In this document: piece by piece, positions 29,170 through 38,071 of the stretch
How positions within the stretch are numbered: the stretch's first letter is position 1
How the letters are laid out: every line of letters begins with the position of its first letter
NCBI GenBank assembly: GCA_963678555.2
Contig: CAXXJA010000003.1
Coordinates: forward strand, 558,001-622,000
Source of the DNA: SABI01 sp963678555
Lineage (GTDB): Bacteria > Spirochaetota > Spirochaetia > Sphaerochaetales > Sphaerochaetaceae
Length of the DNA: 64,000 nucleotides
Reading direction: 5' to 3'
Notes under the pieces: model-generated
What the model was told of the DNA's origin: nothing
Database searches by the model: none
Seen by the model: only the letters and a program-made list of their open reading frames with translations
Translations under genes and position numbers: made by a program

Positions 29170-30835
29170 GAGCGGTCACGGTTTCTAAGAATGCCTGGAG
29201 CAGGTCGGGATCGAAATAGGTTCCCGATTTCTCTTCGACTACTGAGAGGCTCATCTTCTCAGTAGTTCGGATGGTCTGGTCATAGAATTCGATGACAGAC
29301 AGAATTCTGGACAGGAGTGGAATCTGTTCTCCCTTGAGCCCGCGGGGAATTCCCGAGCCGTCCCAGTGTTCGTGCTGGGCATAGATGATCTCGGCGATAT
29401 CAAGCATATCGTCGTAGAGGGAGAGGATCCGGTACCCCGTGATGGGGTGCAGATACATGGTTGTCAATTCCTCCTCAGTGAACTCTCTGGAGGACAGCAG
29501 GTGTGCATCGAGTGTGATCATCCCGATGTCATGATAGATGATGGCCTTCTTCAGTTTCCGTATATCCACCGAAGTGAGGTTCAGCTGTTTCCCGAACTGT
29601 TCACACAGTGTCTGTGCCTGTTCACTCCTGTTCCAGTTGTTGTACTTCTTGTGTGACAGAGTTTCAAGGATCGTGGCGATGGTCGCAGCATCGGTTTCTT
29701 TCTTGCTCCTGGCCTTGTCCTTGTACATCTCTTCTTCCGCAATGGCAATGAGGGTCTCGATGGGCTCATTCACGGTTTCACGGGTCGCTCCTCCCAGAGC
29801 CATGCTGCAGTTGACGGCATCCAGCTTCTTCCCCTGGAACCCTTTCCTGATACGGCTGATGACTTCCTCGACCTCTTCCTTCCCGGTATTGGGAAGAAGG
29901 ATCAGGAACTCATCCCCTCCGATCCGGGCCGCTACATCGACTTTCCTGATTGATTCGGTGAGAATCCGCGCAGCTCCGGCAAGGAGGGCGTCTCCCGCAA
30001 GGTGACCGAAGACATCGTTGGTCATCTTCAGACCGTTCAGGTCACCGAAGATGACAGAGAGGGGAAGATGTCTCTCAGTGGATAAATCTGTGTAGAAGAA
30101 GTCCAGCGATCCTCTGTTGAATAACCCCGTCAAAGTATCATGGCTGCTCAGGTATTCAATCTGGTTCTCCCGTTCCTTCTTCTGTGTGATATCAAGGAAG
30201 GTGATGACGCCTCCCACGATCTTCCCGTCGATGATTCGCGGGTATGAATGGAAGGCGACGTCGATACGGTTTCCATCTGCCGTGTAGAATACATTGTTGT
30301 CCGAGTCATACCCCTGTCCCGTGCGGACCGAGGAGATGATGGGACAGGTCTCAGGGGTGCAGTCAACATCATCATCTTCCTCATGATGGATCAGTCGGTG
30401 CATGTTTTCTCCCAGCAGCTGATTCTGGCTTTCATATCCCAGAAGCCTTAGCGCTGCCTTGTTGAGGAAGGTACAGTTCCCGCTGAGGTCGATTCCGAAT
30501 ATTCCTTCAGCTGTAGAGTCGAGGAGGGTCTTGAGTTCTCTTCTACTCTCCTCAAGCTCCCTGTTCGTCCTGTTGAGGGTTTCTGTCCGTTCCTCGACGA
30601 TCGTTTCCAGATTGTTTATCAGGTACTGCATGTTGTCAGCTACCTGATTGACTCCTTCGGAGATGAGGCCGATCTCATCATTTCGAACGATGTGTGCCCG
30701 GCTGTCAAGGTTTCCATCTGACAGGGCGCCGGTCACGTTCAGAAGATTCTCCAGCGGTCTCCACAGTCGCTGAGATATTACATAGTAGATCACCCCTGCA
30801 AGAAGTACTGCTATGGCAATCAGATACCCGAGAGT
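29156..30835 (-). CDS. GGDEF/HD signalling protein, 3' part of a frameshifted gene
   Basis: The frame carries the end of a membrane helix (AIAVLLAGVIYYVIS), HAMP (RPLENLLNVTGAL), a PAS domain (about residues 85-200), an active-type GGDEF domain (RIGGDEF with the RKVD inhibitory site 5 residues before it) and an HD domain (YHDIGMITL, HEHWDGSGIP). The HD part has GIP where true HD-GYP enzymes have GYP, so its phosphodiesterase activity is uncertain. The helix and everything downstream follow in a different frame from the sensor half (30820-31860). Restoring one base near 30840 joins them into one membrane protein of about 900 residues. The tail overlaps the GntR gene end. Confidence 0.88.
   Translation of the reverse strand, partial: TLGYLIAIAVLLAGVIYYVISQRLWRPLENLLNVTGALSDGNLDSRAHIVRNDEIGLISEGVNQVADNMQYLINNLETIVEERTETLNRTNRELEESRRELKTLLDSTAEGIFGIDLSGNCTFLNKAALRLLGYESQNQLLGENMHRLIHHEEDDDVDCTPETCPIISSVRTGQGYDSDNNVFYTADGNRIDVAFHSYPRIIDGKIVGGVITFLDITQKKERENQIEYLSSHDTLTGLFNRGSLDFFYTDLSTERHLPLSVIFGDLNGLKMTNDVFGHLAGDALLAGAARILTESIRKVDVAARIGGDEFLILLPNTGKEEVEEVISRIRKGFQGKKLDAVNCSMALGGATRETVNEPIETLIAIAEEEMYKDKARSKKETDAATIATILETLSHKKYNNWNRSEQAQTLCEQFGKQLNLTSVDIRKLKKAIIYHDIGMITLDAHLLSSREFTEEELTTMYLHPITGYRILSLYDDMLDIAEIIYAQHEHWDGSGIPRGLKGEQIPLLSRILSVIEFYDQTIRTTEKMSLSVVEEKSGTYFDPDLLQAFLETVTALRRG
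29309..29686. repeat. long direct repeat, copy 2 (HD domain)
   Basis: This is the copy inside the larger GGDEF/HD gene and is probably the source of the block at 24553-24930. Confidence 0.9.
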
Positions 30836-31860
30836 GTAATGCTTTCATGGACGGTGTCATAGAGTATATGCTCGGGGATAGCGGTAAGGAGGGTCCACTC
30901 GATACCCGGCAGAGAGATTTCCTTCACACTGACAAAAAGAGATTTTTCTATGTCGTGAGGCGATGTCGTGAATGAGGACCCGCCGCTTGAGTATTTCTCT
31001 GCTATATCCTGTATGGCAGGATGCTCTATATCAGTCAGAGAGATACGTTTTGATGTGTCATCTGCACCGATTGTGAAGTTCTTCAGGCCCATCGAGTTCG
31101 CGATGAGTTCTCCATTCTCTTTGTCGATTATGAAAGAGTACCCCTTGTATTCTTCCATTTCCTGAGCAAGCAGGTCGCTGACACTGCCAAGAAGCATATG
31201 GGTGCCCATCACACCGATGAGTTCTCCGGTATCTGCCTGCCGTACCGGGATGGCGGCACTGATCGTGAGATCGTTCATCACGAAGTGCTGGTAGACCGGG
31301 GAGAAGGCCGGTCCGTCTGCTTCCAGAGCAGAGGTATACCAGGCTCTCGTTCTGGGATCGAAGAGCTTCAGCTTCACTGCAATCTCTCCGGCGGTGAGGT
31401 CCTCTTTTACCGAGTAGTACCATGAGTGACCGCCGGTTGAGGCGTTATTCCTCATGATCTCCAGTATGCCTTCCCCATTTCTCCGTGCTCCATAGTACTC
31501 CCCTGTTACGGTTCCTATACTGAAGCTGTATATCTGTTCCTCCTGACTGTCCAGGATACCCAGAAAGAACTTCTCACGAGGAATCTGGTCTGAGAGTGAG
31601 AGAATCCCGTTCTCTATGATCTTGTGGTTCTCTTCGTTGATATTAAGCGGATTACGTAAAAAGGAGGTGATCTTCTCAGAGGAGTGCCTGGCAACGGATT
31701 CTGCGATTTTTCTGCTGGTGTATTCAGCCGACTGGTCCCACCGCGATATCAGAAGAGTGAAGATGATGAGGGAGAAGGTGAGCATGACAGTACCGAGTAC
31801 GATGACTACCGTGTGTTTTATCGATAGGACCTTCTTCATATTGTTCATCTGTCTAATCAT
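30820..31860 (-). CDS. dCache sensor domain, 5' part of the same frameshifted gene
   Basis: The 346-residue frame has an N-terminal membrane helix (VVIVLGTVMLTFSLIIFTLLI) and a periplasmic double-Cache domain: YYSVKEDLTAGE, DPRTRAWYTSALEADG, FSPVYQHFVMNDLTISAAIPV, LIGVMGTHMLL, YSFIIDKENGELIA and PGIEWTLLTAIPE. It then reaches a stop (SITLSGI) just where the second membrane helix should begin; that helix is found in the other frame starting at about 30840. It is thus the sensor half of the GGDEF/HD gene next to it. Cache domains of this kind bind amino acids or small organic ligands. CAGGGGG precedes ATG 31860. Confidence 0.85.
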   Translation of the reverse strand: MIRQMNNMKKVLSIKHTVVIVLGTVMLTFSLIIFTLLISRWDQSAEYTSRKIAESVARHSSEKITSFLRNPLNINEENHKIIENGILSLSDQIPREKFFLGILDSQEEQIYSFSIGTVTGEYYGARRNGEGILEIMRNNASTGGHSWYYSVKEDLTAGEIAVKLKLFDPRTRAWYTSALEADGPAFSPVYQHFVMNDLTISAAIPVRQADTGELIGVMGTHMLLGSVSDLLAQEMEEYKGYSFIIDKENGELIANSMGLKNFTIGADDTSKRISLTDIEHPAIQDIAEKYSSGGSSFTTSPHDIEKSLFVSVKEISLPGIEWTLLTAIPEHILYDTVHESITLSGI

Positions 31861-32012
31861 CGGCCCCCTGTTATTTTTTCCATTCTAACACTTATGTCAT
31901 CTATTGTCAGGGGAAAAGCGGAAATACTTCATAACACCCTTCATTCCACTATCCGTGTCTGATGGTGTTGTGTCCTAAGATGCAGAGAACATCCCGATAT
32001 CAGAGCCCCAGC

Positions 32013-32041
32013 TTGATATATCTTACCCTTTTTCCTATGAT
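32013..32041 (+). promoter_or_regulatory. rmuC promoter
   Basis: TTGATA (32013-32018) and TATGAT (32036-32041) are 17 bases apart, 40 bases before the rmuC start. Confidence 0.65.
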
Positions 32042-32081
32042 GGGACCCACAGATATGATGTGTCAGCATGGGAGGACGGTG

Positions 32082-33215
32082 ATGAGTACGACACTCTTGA
32101 TTTCTCTAGTATTTCTGGCCTTTCTTCTGCTCTCGCTGAGTATGGTGGTCATCACGATGAGCAGTGTCGCCCGCAGGGAGCGGGCTCTGAAGCATATGAT
32201 GGACCAGCAGAGTGAAAAGAGTTCGGCAACACTCACACAGATGGCCGCCCTGACTCAGACACAGCTGTATCAGGTGAATGAGACGATCGACAGGAAGATA
32301 GCTTCACTGCAGGAGAGTACCGAACGCCGTCTCGAACAGATTCGAACGACCGTCGACACACAGCTGCATGACACGCTGGAGAAGCGTCTCGGAGAGTCGT
32401 TCAAGGTTGTCAGTGAACAGCTCAATGCAGTGAACAGAGGACTGGGAGAGATGAGTCAGCTTGCTGACGGAGTGGGGGATCTGAAGCGTGTCCTCACCAA
32501 CGTGAAATCGAGAGGAACGTGGGGAGAGTTCCAGCTCCATGCTATTCTCGAAGAGATGCTGACGCCCTCACAGTATATCACCAATGCCGCCGTGAGGAAG
32601 GGAAGTGCCGAGCGGGTGGAGTTCGCGATTCGTCTTCCCGGTGCCGGGGAGGATGAGCCGGTTCTGCTGCCTATTGATGCCAAGTTCCCCAAGGAGGATT
32701 ACGAGCGACTCGTCGATGCACGTGAGAAGGGTGAGGCTCTGCAGGTTGAGCAGGCACGCAAGGCTATACTTAATCGAGTCAAAAAAGAGGCAAAGGATAT
32801 CAGTGAGAAGTATATCAATGTGCCTGTGACAACCGATTTCGCCGTTTTATTCCTCCCTACCGAAGGGCTTTATGCCGAGGTGCTTCAGGATGCGGTGTTC
32901 GTGCAGGAGGTACAACGACTCTACCGGGTGTCGATTGCCGGGCCGACTACTCTGGCAGCACTCCTTAACTCTCTCCAGATGGGATTTCGAACACTCGCAA
33001 TCCAGAAACGCTCGAGTGAGGTCTGGCACCTTCTTTCGAAGGTGAAGGGGGAAATCTCGACCTTCGGTCTCCTTCTTGATAAAATGAGGAAACATCTTGA
33101 CCTTGCAACCAGTGACCTCTCGCAGGTCACGAAAAGAAGTGATACGATACAGAAAAAGCTTCGCTCTGTTGAATCTATTGATGATGAGCGTATAGATGCC
33201 ATTGAGGAGAATTGA
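32082..33215 (+). CDS. rmuC: DNA recombination protein RmuC
   Basis: RmuC limits DNA inversions at short repeats and has a predicted PD-(D/E)xK nuclease-like core. The 377-residue product has one N-terminal membrane helix (LLISLVFLAFLLLSLSMVVI), a long coiled coil (about 30-150), and the RmuC domain with GTWGEFQL, RVEFAIRLPG, LLPIDAKFPKEDY, VAVLFLPTEG-like DFAVLFLPTEGLYAEV and IAGPTTLAALLNSLQMGF. ATG 32082 is chosen because GGAGG precedes it by 6 bases. argF begins 4 bases after the stop, so these two are co-transcribed. Confidence 0.95.
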   Translation: MSTTLLISLVFLAFLLLSLSMVVITMSSVARRERALKHMMDQQSEKSSATLTQMAALTQTQLYQVNETIDRKIASLQESTERRLEQIRTTVDTQLHDTLEKRLGESFKVVSEQLNAVNRGLGEMSQLADGVGDLKRVLTNVKSRGTWGEFQLHAILEEMLTPSQYITNAAVRKGSAERVEFAIRLPGAGEDEPVLLPIDAKFPKEDYERLVDAREKGEALQVEQARKAILNRVKKEAKDISEKYINVPVTTDFAVLFLPTEGLYAEVLQDAVFVQEVQRLYRVSIAGPTTLAALLNSLQMGFRTLAIQKRSSEVWHLLSKVKGEISTFGLLLDKMRKHLDLATSDLSQVTKRSDTIQKKLRSVESIDDERIDAIEEN

Positions 33216-33219
33216 AGAG

Positions 33220-34212
33220 ATGAATTTGAAAGGAAGAAGCCTGCTTACCCTGAAGGACTATACCGCTGAGGAGATCACGTATCTCCTGGATCTGTCGGAT
33301 ACGTTGAAGAAGAAGAAACGTGAAAGGAGCTCTGAGCGTCTGCTTGAGGGCAAGAACATCGTTCTGATCTTCGACAAGCCCTCCACGAGGACCCGGTGCG
33401 CCTTCGAAGTCGCTGCCATGGATGAGGGGGCAGGGGTAACCTATCTCACGAACAGTCAGATGGGAAAGAAGGAATCAATTGAAGACACGGCCAGAGTGCT
33501 CGGACGCTACTATGATGCGCTCCAGTACCGGGGAAACAGTCAGGAACTTGTTGAGGAGCTTGCCAGGTTCTCCGGTATCCCGGTGTATAACGGTCTCACC
33601 GATATCGATCACCCGACACAGATCCTCGCTGACTTCATGACCATCAGGGAACATAGCGATAAACCTCTTAACGAGATCAAGTTTGTCTTTGTAGGAGATG
33701 GACGCAACAACATGGCCAATGCCCTCATGATCGGTGCCGCCAAGATGGGTATGCACTTTGTCATCACCAGCCCTGCCGAGCTCCCTGCGAACAGCGAGCT
33801 GATGGCGGAACTGGAACAGGATTGTGAGGTTTCCGGAGCGAAGATCGAATATATCATCGACCCGAAGGAAGCGGTAAAGGGTGCGGATGTCATCTACACC
33901 GATGTGTGGGTCTCAATGGGAGAGGAAGACCAGATGGCTGAACGGATCCGTCTTCTGCTTCCCTATCAGGTGAATGAGGAGCTGATGGCTGCCTCCGGTA
34001 ATCCCGATGTGATGTTCCAGCACTGCCTGCCTGCCTTCCATGACACCAACACAGCTATCTCGAAGATGGTCGAGGAAACCTACGGCATCAGTGAGATGGA
34101 AGTGACTGACTCGGTCTTCCGTGGCAGAAATTCGGTTGTCTTCGATGAAGCCGAGAACAGGATGCATACGATCAAGGCCGTTATGGTAGCGACTGTCAGC
34201 GATACACTCTAA
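33220..34212 (+). CDS. argF: ornithine carbamoyltransferase
   Basis: The enzyme makes citrulline from ornithine and carbamoyl phosphate, or runs in reverse in arginine breakdown. The 330-residue product has the carbamoyl-phosphate loop STRTR (55-59), HPTQILAD, the DVWVSMGE ornithine segment and FQHCLPAFHD with the catalytic Cys. No other arginine gene is nearby, so the anabolic (argF) and catabolic (arcB) roles cannot be separated by context. ATG 33220 follows GAGGAG in the end of rmuC. The long perfect hairpin that follows marks the end of the transcript. Confidence 0.95.
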   Translation: MNLKGRSLLTLKDYTAEEITYLLDLSDTLKKKKRERSSERLLEGKNIVLIFDKPSTRTRCAFEVAAMDEGAGVTYLTNSQMGKKESIEDTARVLGRYYDALQYRGNSQELVEELARFSGIPVYNGLTDIDHPTQILADFMTIREHSDKPLNEIKFVFVGDGRNNMANALMIGAAKMGMHFVITSPAELPANSELMAELEQDCEVSGAKIEYIIDPKEAVKGADVIYTDVWVSMGEEDQMAERIRLLLPYQVNEELMAASGNPDVMFQHCLPAFHDTNTAISKMVEETYGISEMEVTDSVFRGRNSVVFDEAENRMHTIKAVMVATVSDTL

Positions 34213-34232
34213 CGCTTCACTGAGCCTGTTAT

Positions 34233-34263
34233 CACACAGCCTGAGCGTGCCCTCGGCTGTGTG
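34233..34263. terminator. hairpin between convergent genes
   Basis: CACACAGCC (34233-34241) pairs perfectly with GGCTGTGTG (34255-34263). There is no T run, so it is a protective or weak terminator structure for both argF and the facing gene. Confidence 0.5.
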
Positions 34264-34281
34264 CTCTCCCTTGAAGCCATT

Positions 34282-35388
34282 CTATGGTGATTGAACATTC
34301 TTCCACACACTGATTCTTCTGCTCATCTCCAGGGGGGAGAGTGCCAGCATGCTTCCAGCCCTCAGCTCGGTGATGATTCCTCGTTCGTATGCCTGCCGGA
34401 CCAGGAGGGGATATCGGACGGGCTGAATCGAGAGAGGACTGAGGGGGAAGGGCTCATAGTGGTTTTTCAGGTCATGGGTGTAGCGCTGCCGGAACCCGAC
34501 GGCAAAACGTCTTCTCAAGTCTGACAGGGTGAGGCCTTCCTGCAGGTGATACAGGCGTTGAAGGACTGTCTGATAGCTGACGCTGAAGATCTCCTTTATC
34601 CACAGGACCCGTGAGACGAAGTCGAGGCCTGCACAGGCTGCCCATGCATCAAGGAACGGTTCACGGGGCAGCAGGAAATTCCCCGCAAATTTGTTTGCAT
34701 CCCTCTCTTCTCCCGCTATTTCGCTCTCGATCGATATCTCATACGAATTGCGATGAAGAAGGAGATGTCCGAACTCATGGGCGATCGTGAATACCTGGTG
34801 TTCTGCTGTGATACCGGTACCGGGCCCGGTATTCACGATGACGGCCGGTCCTCCGTCCCTCTCGCCCACCGAGAAACCGCTGGTCTTTGAGAAGCCGAAG
34901 TCCGTTATCCTCACCTTGATACCTCCTTCCTCGAGAATCGCGCTGAGGCGTTTCAGGGGAGTGCTGTCCCCGATGCCGAGTGCACGCCTGGCAGCCTTCG
35001 CTGCCTCTGCCGGAGCCAGTGGTTCCAGTTGAGAGAGACGGTAGGGAACCTTCCTGCCCAGAGCTTCTTCCAGAAAGGAGTAGTCCTCGATCCACGCTGC
35101 AGCCTCCCGGATACTCTCTATCCGTTTCAGTTTCTCTGCCGTATTGAGAGGCTTTGACCTGAATCGTATCGAGCTCAGGGAGGAGCCGGTCAGCTCCTTC
35201 CTGCTGCCTTCCTCTTTCAGAGCCTCGCTTATCTTCTTCATGAGAGTGGAGCCGGGAACGAGTCTTCCCCGTATCACCTGCTCCAGAATCGGGGCCGGCA
35301 TCCCGACACGCGAGGAAAGCTCCTCAATACGTATCTGCTTTTCCTCCATCAGGTTCTCAATGGTGCGGGCAATGTCATGTCTGTCCAT
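34282..35388 (-). CDS. XRE-family regulator with ImmA/IrrE protease domain
   Basis: The 368-residue product has a helix-turn-helix of the XRE type (IEELSSRVGMPAPILEQVIRG), a linker, and a C-terminal ImmA/IrrE metallopeptidase domain with HEFGH at 204-208 (IAHEFGHLLLHR) and the third metal ligand in the following EERDANKFAGNFLLP. Such proteins cleave repressors or are the antitoxin side of some toxin-antitoxin pairs. ATG 35388 is chosen for AAGGAG 7 bases upstream; a longer frame reads through without homology. It is transcribed alone here, with no clear toxin gene beside it. Confidence 0.88.
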   Translation of the reverse strand: MDRHDIARTIENLMEEKQIRIEELSSRVGMPAPILEQVIRGRLVPGSTLMKKISEALKEEGSRKELTGSSLSSIRFRSKPLNTAEKLKRIESIREAAAWIEDYSFLEEALGRKVPYRLSQLEPLAPAEAAKAARRALGIGDSTPLKRLSAILEEGGIKVRITDFGFSKTSGFSVGERDGGPAVIVNTGPGTGITAEHQVFTIAHEFGHLLLHRNSYEISIESEIAGEERDANKFAGNFLLPREPFLDAWAACAGLDFVSRVLWIKEIFSVSYQTVLQRLYHLQEGLTLSDLRRRFAVGFRQRYTHDLKNHYEPFPLSPLSIQPVRYPLLVRQAYERGIITELRAGSMLALSPLEMSRRISVWKNVQSP

Positions 35389-35572
35389 ACAGGTCTCCTT
35401 TTCTGCGGGTGATCTTCTACAGACAAGAACGTGCTCATCACGCATATGACTTTGCCGGGGAGAGAAGCAGAAACACAGATACAGGAAACAGGAACGATCC
35501 AGGGTACACTCCCCTGAGTCGAATACAATGAGGAAGTACTCCAGGGGAGTTTCGACAGACTTCAGTGTCGTG

Positions 35573-35812
35573 CTATCTGATATAGGGTCCCATGATCTGA
35601 CAGTAACCGCCGGCACTTACACCGTCCCCGCTCGCCCTGATCACCAGGATGGATCTCTCGAGTCTCCGTCTGTTGCAGTGTATGAGGACTCTATTGTGCC
35701 CGCTATGGGCTCCATCACTAGGAAATCATCAGGATCAAAGCGGTACCACTGATAGGTCAGGGAATCATTCACGACTGCGTCCATCTGAAGGGTCGTCCTG
35801 GACACAGTCAAC
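35573..35812 (-). pseudogene. remnant of a surface protein (Ig-like domain)
   Basis: Read on the minus strand, this stretch gives LTYQWYRFDPDDFLVMEPIA, GTIESSYTATDGDS and, after a one-base shift, ILVIRASGDGVSAGGYCQIM before a stop. The QWYR and YTAT pattern resembles bacterial Ig-like or PKD-type repeats and ends as these domains do. No start, no upstream extension and the shift suggest a decayed C-terminus of a larger secreted protein. The family call is tentative. The rest of 35389-35572 shows nothing I can support. Confidence 0.4.
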
Positions 35813-37238
35813 CATCTTTCAGGACGAATTCCGTGTAGAAATCAATTGCCCTGTGGAGGTTCTCAATCGAGAACCTCTCATTCTCAGAGTGCATTCTGTC
35901 GAGTTCCTCCCTGGTCATGACCGCCGGAGAGAACCGGTATACGTGGTCTGACACCTTCTCATAGTGCAGGGCATCACTCGCTCCGCTCATCAGGTAGGGG
36001 ACCGGGAGGGCTGAAGGGAAGACGGTCCTGATCGTGTGTTCAAGGTGTTCGTATGCCTCTCCCTCTGCCGGTGAGACCCTGCTGGTGCTGATGGGGCTGC
36101 TCATCTCGATTTTTACCCTCTCGTCAGCAATGATCTTTCTCAGGGAGTGTTCTATCTGCTGCGCGCTCTCACCCGGCAGGGCACGGATGTTCACCACTGC
36201 GGTTGCACGGGAGGGTACGATATTTGGTGCCTGTGCTCCCTGTACCATCGTCACGGTTGCCGTCGAACGTACCAGAGCGTTCATGGTCGCCGATGAGCGG
36301 AAGGCGAAGAGGATCAGGGGGCGAAGAAGAGGAGCATTGGCCATGATCACCGCAAAGGGGAAGGAGGAGTGTACGGCAAGTGCTTCGAGCATCTTTTTCA
36401 CCGGGTAGGTGATATTCCCGTTCAGTCGTTTCTGTTCTATACGCGCGATCGCCCTGGCCAGGATTCCCACTGAGGTGGGTTGTGACGGGGTGGAAGAGTG
36501 TCCTCCCTCTGCCTCTACACAGAGTGTTGCGCTCATGGAAGCCTTCTCACTCAGGCCGATCACGGCGATGTCCTGTTTCACCTGGGGGATGAATCCTCTG
36601 GCTACTGCCCCCCCTTCATCCAGCACAACCGAGAAGTGGATATTCTGTTCCTGAAACCAGGAGGAGATCGACACGGCACCGCTGCTTCCTCTTACTTCCT
36701 CGTCATTTCCCAGCGCGATGTACCAGGTGCGCTGAGGCAGGGTTCCCTTCCTGAGGATGCGCTCGAAGGTTTCGAGGATCGCAATGACCGAACTCTTGTC
36801 ATCGAAGGAGCCTCTTCCCCAGATGAACGAGGCATCGATCTCGCCCGAGAAGGGCGGATGCACCCAGCCCTCATCCGTTGCCGGCACGACATCCAGATGT
36901 GCACACAGGAGACCCGGTTTGCGCGATCGGTCCGCCCCTTCGATACAGAATACTCTGGCATAGGTCTGCCACGGTACCTCGAGAGCATGCTCGTGCACTC
37001 GTGGATAGGTCTCTTCAAGGTACCTCAGCAGGTCCTGGAAGGGGGCATCCTCTCCTGCCACGCTCGCGAACCTGACGGCTTGGCTGAGATGCCCGGGAGC
37101 CTCTTCTATGACCTCCGTAGCCCTCTCTTTCGTGTCAGTGTTCACCTTCTGTTTGCGAAAGCGGAGGCGGAGCGTCCGTAGGATGAGAATCGATAGTGTG
37201 AAAAGGATGAGCAGAAAGATGGGGATGAATACGGCCAT
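35808..37238 (-). CDS. M20 family metallopeptidase, membrane-anchored
   Basis: The 476-residue product has one N-terminal membrane helix (VFIPIFLLILFTLSILIL) and a full M20 peptidase: AHLDVVPA and WGRGSFDDK with the bridging Asp, ALGNDEEVRGSSG with the catalytic Glu pair, LDEGGAV, the small dimerisation domain, and GASDALHY with the last His ligand near the end. Its closest general type is the carboxypeptidase S/PM20D1 group, which cleaves small N-acyl or Gly-X peptides. ATG 37238 is chosen as it starts just before the helix, with AGGA about 10 bases away. It faces a TetR gene across a short promoter region. Confidence 0.9.
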   Translation of the reverse strand: MAVFIPIFLLILFTLSILILRTLRLRFRKQKVNTDTKERATEVIEEAPGHLSQAVRFASVAGEDAPFQDLLRYLEETYPRVHEHALEVPWQTYARVFCIEGADRSRKPGLLCAHLDVVPATDEGWVHPPFSGEIDASFIWGRGSFDDKSSVIAILETFERILRKGTLPQRTWYIALGNDEEVRGSSGAVSISSWFQEQNIHFSVVLDEGGAVARGFIPQVKQDIAVIGLSEKASMSATLCVEAEGGHSSTPSQPTSVGILARAIARIEQKRLNGNITYPVKKMLEALAVHSSFPFAVIMANAPLLRPLILFAFRSSATMNALVRSTATVTMVQGAQAPNIVPSRATAVVNIRALPGESAQQIEHSLRKIIADERVKIEMSSPISTSRVSPAEGEAYEHLEHTIRTVFPSALPVPYLMSGASDALHYEKVSDHVYRFSPAVMTREELDRMHSENERFSIENLHRAIDFYTEFVLKDG

Positions 37239-37271
37239 AAAGGTTGTCCTTGTATCTTCATATAGTTTTTT

Positions 37272-37302
37272 TATACAGATTATGTTATAGTGTAGTATAC
37301 AG
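37272..37302. promoter_or_regulatory. divergent promoter with repeated TATACAG
   Basis: TATACAG occurs at 37272-37278 and again at 37296-37302, each followed by an AT-rich step. This lies between the peptidase and tetR starts and could be an operator for the TetR protein. Confidence 0.35.
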
Positions 37303-37331
37303 CATAAATAAGGGAATCTGAAGAGAGCGGG

Positions 37332-37952
37332 ATGCCGAAAAAAATTGACCACCAGAAAAGAAAAGAGAAGATACTTCGCACAGCTCTTGCCGTGTTCGCC
37401 CGGGAGGGGTACAAGGACACGAACCTCTCTGTCATTGCGCAGGAATGCGGGGTCTCACGCCCCACGATTTATCAGTATTTCAAGGATAAGGAAGATATCT
37501 ATCACTATGCCGTGAAGCTTGTGACCGGACGGATGTTCACCAAGTACGTGCAGTATGCCTGGCACACCGAGGATCCTGTTCTGCTGCGTATCCAGAATAT
37601 CTGCAGCGATATCATCGATACTGCCGGTAAGCACCGTGGAGAATTGATATCCCTGATGGATGTGATGATACAGCTGAAGAAGGAGGGTCTCGACTTCTCC
37701 GACATCATCCTGAGGCGCACGGCGAAGCTTCACATCCTGTTCAAGCGGCTGCTGAGACTCGGAATAAACAAGAAACAGATAGTCGAGTGCGACATCAACA
37801 AGGTGACACAGCACCTGGTGATACTCCTCGAATCCTTCTCCTTCCAGCTCTCCTTCCTTGACAGTTTCGATGTCGAAGGGAGCAAGCAGCTGATCACCAA
37901 CTACCTTGAGTCGATACGACGGGTAGAGACTCACCGTTTCATCATACACTGA
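37332..37952 (+). CDS. TetR-family transcriptional regulator
   Basis: The 206-residue product starts with the TetR DNA-binding domain: KRKEKILRTALAVFAREGYKDTNLSVIAQECGVSRPTIYQYFKDKEDIY has the exact family spacing (here described by its core motifs TLSVIA-type and VSRPTIYQYF). The C-terminal 140 residues are helical and divergent, so the ligand is unknown. Divergent from the M20 peptidase, which it probably controls along with itself. AGAGAG precedes ATG 37332. The closing region holds no additional domain. Confidence 0.9.
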   Translation: MPKKIDHQKRKEKILRTALAVFAREGYKDTNLSVIAQECGVSRPTIYQYFKDKEDIYHYAVKLVTGRMFTKYVQYAWHTEDPVLLRIQNICSDIIDTAGKHRGELISLMDVMIQLKKEGLDFSDIILRRTAKLHILFKRLLRLGINKKQIVECDINKVTQHLVILLESFSFQLSFLDSFDVEGSKQLITNYLESIRRVETHRFIIH

Positions 37953-38071
37953 AGACGGTCTGTCATCCGGGAGGTCTCTGTCGGAGGATAGAAACCGTTT
38001 TTCAGGGAGAAACAATGTAGCAACAGAAGGTACAGCTTGCCCTCAGGGCAGAATGATACTACCTTTCGTGT

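Noticed and set aside
36498..37181. Long plus-strand frame in the M20 peptidase gene
   Set aside because: Shadow of a conserved minus-strand peptidase.
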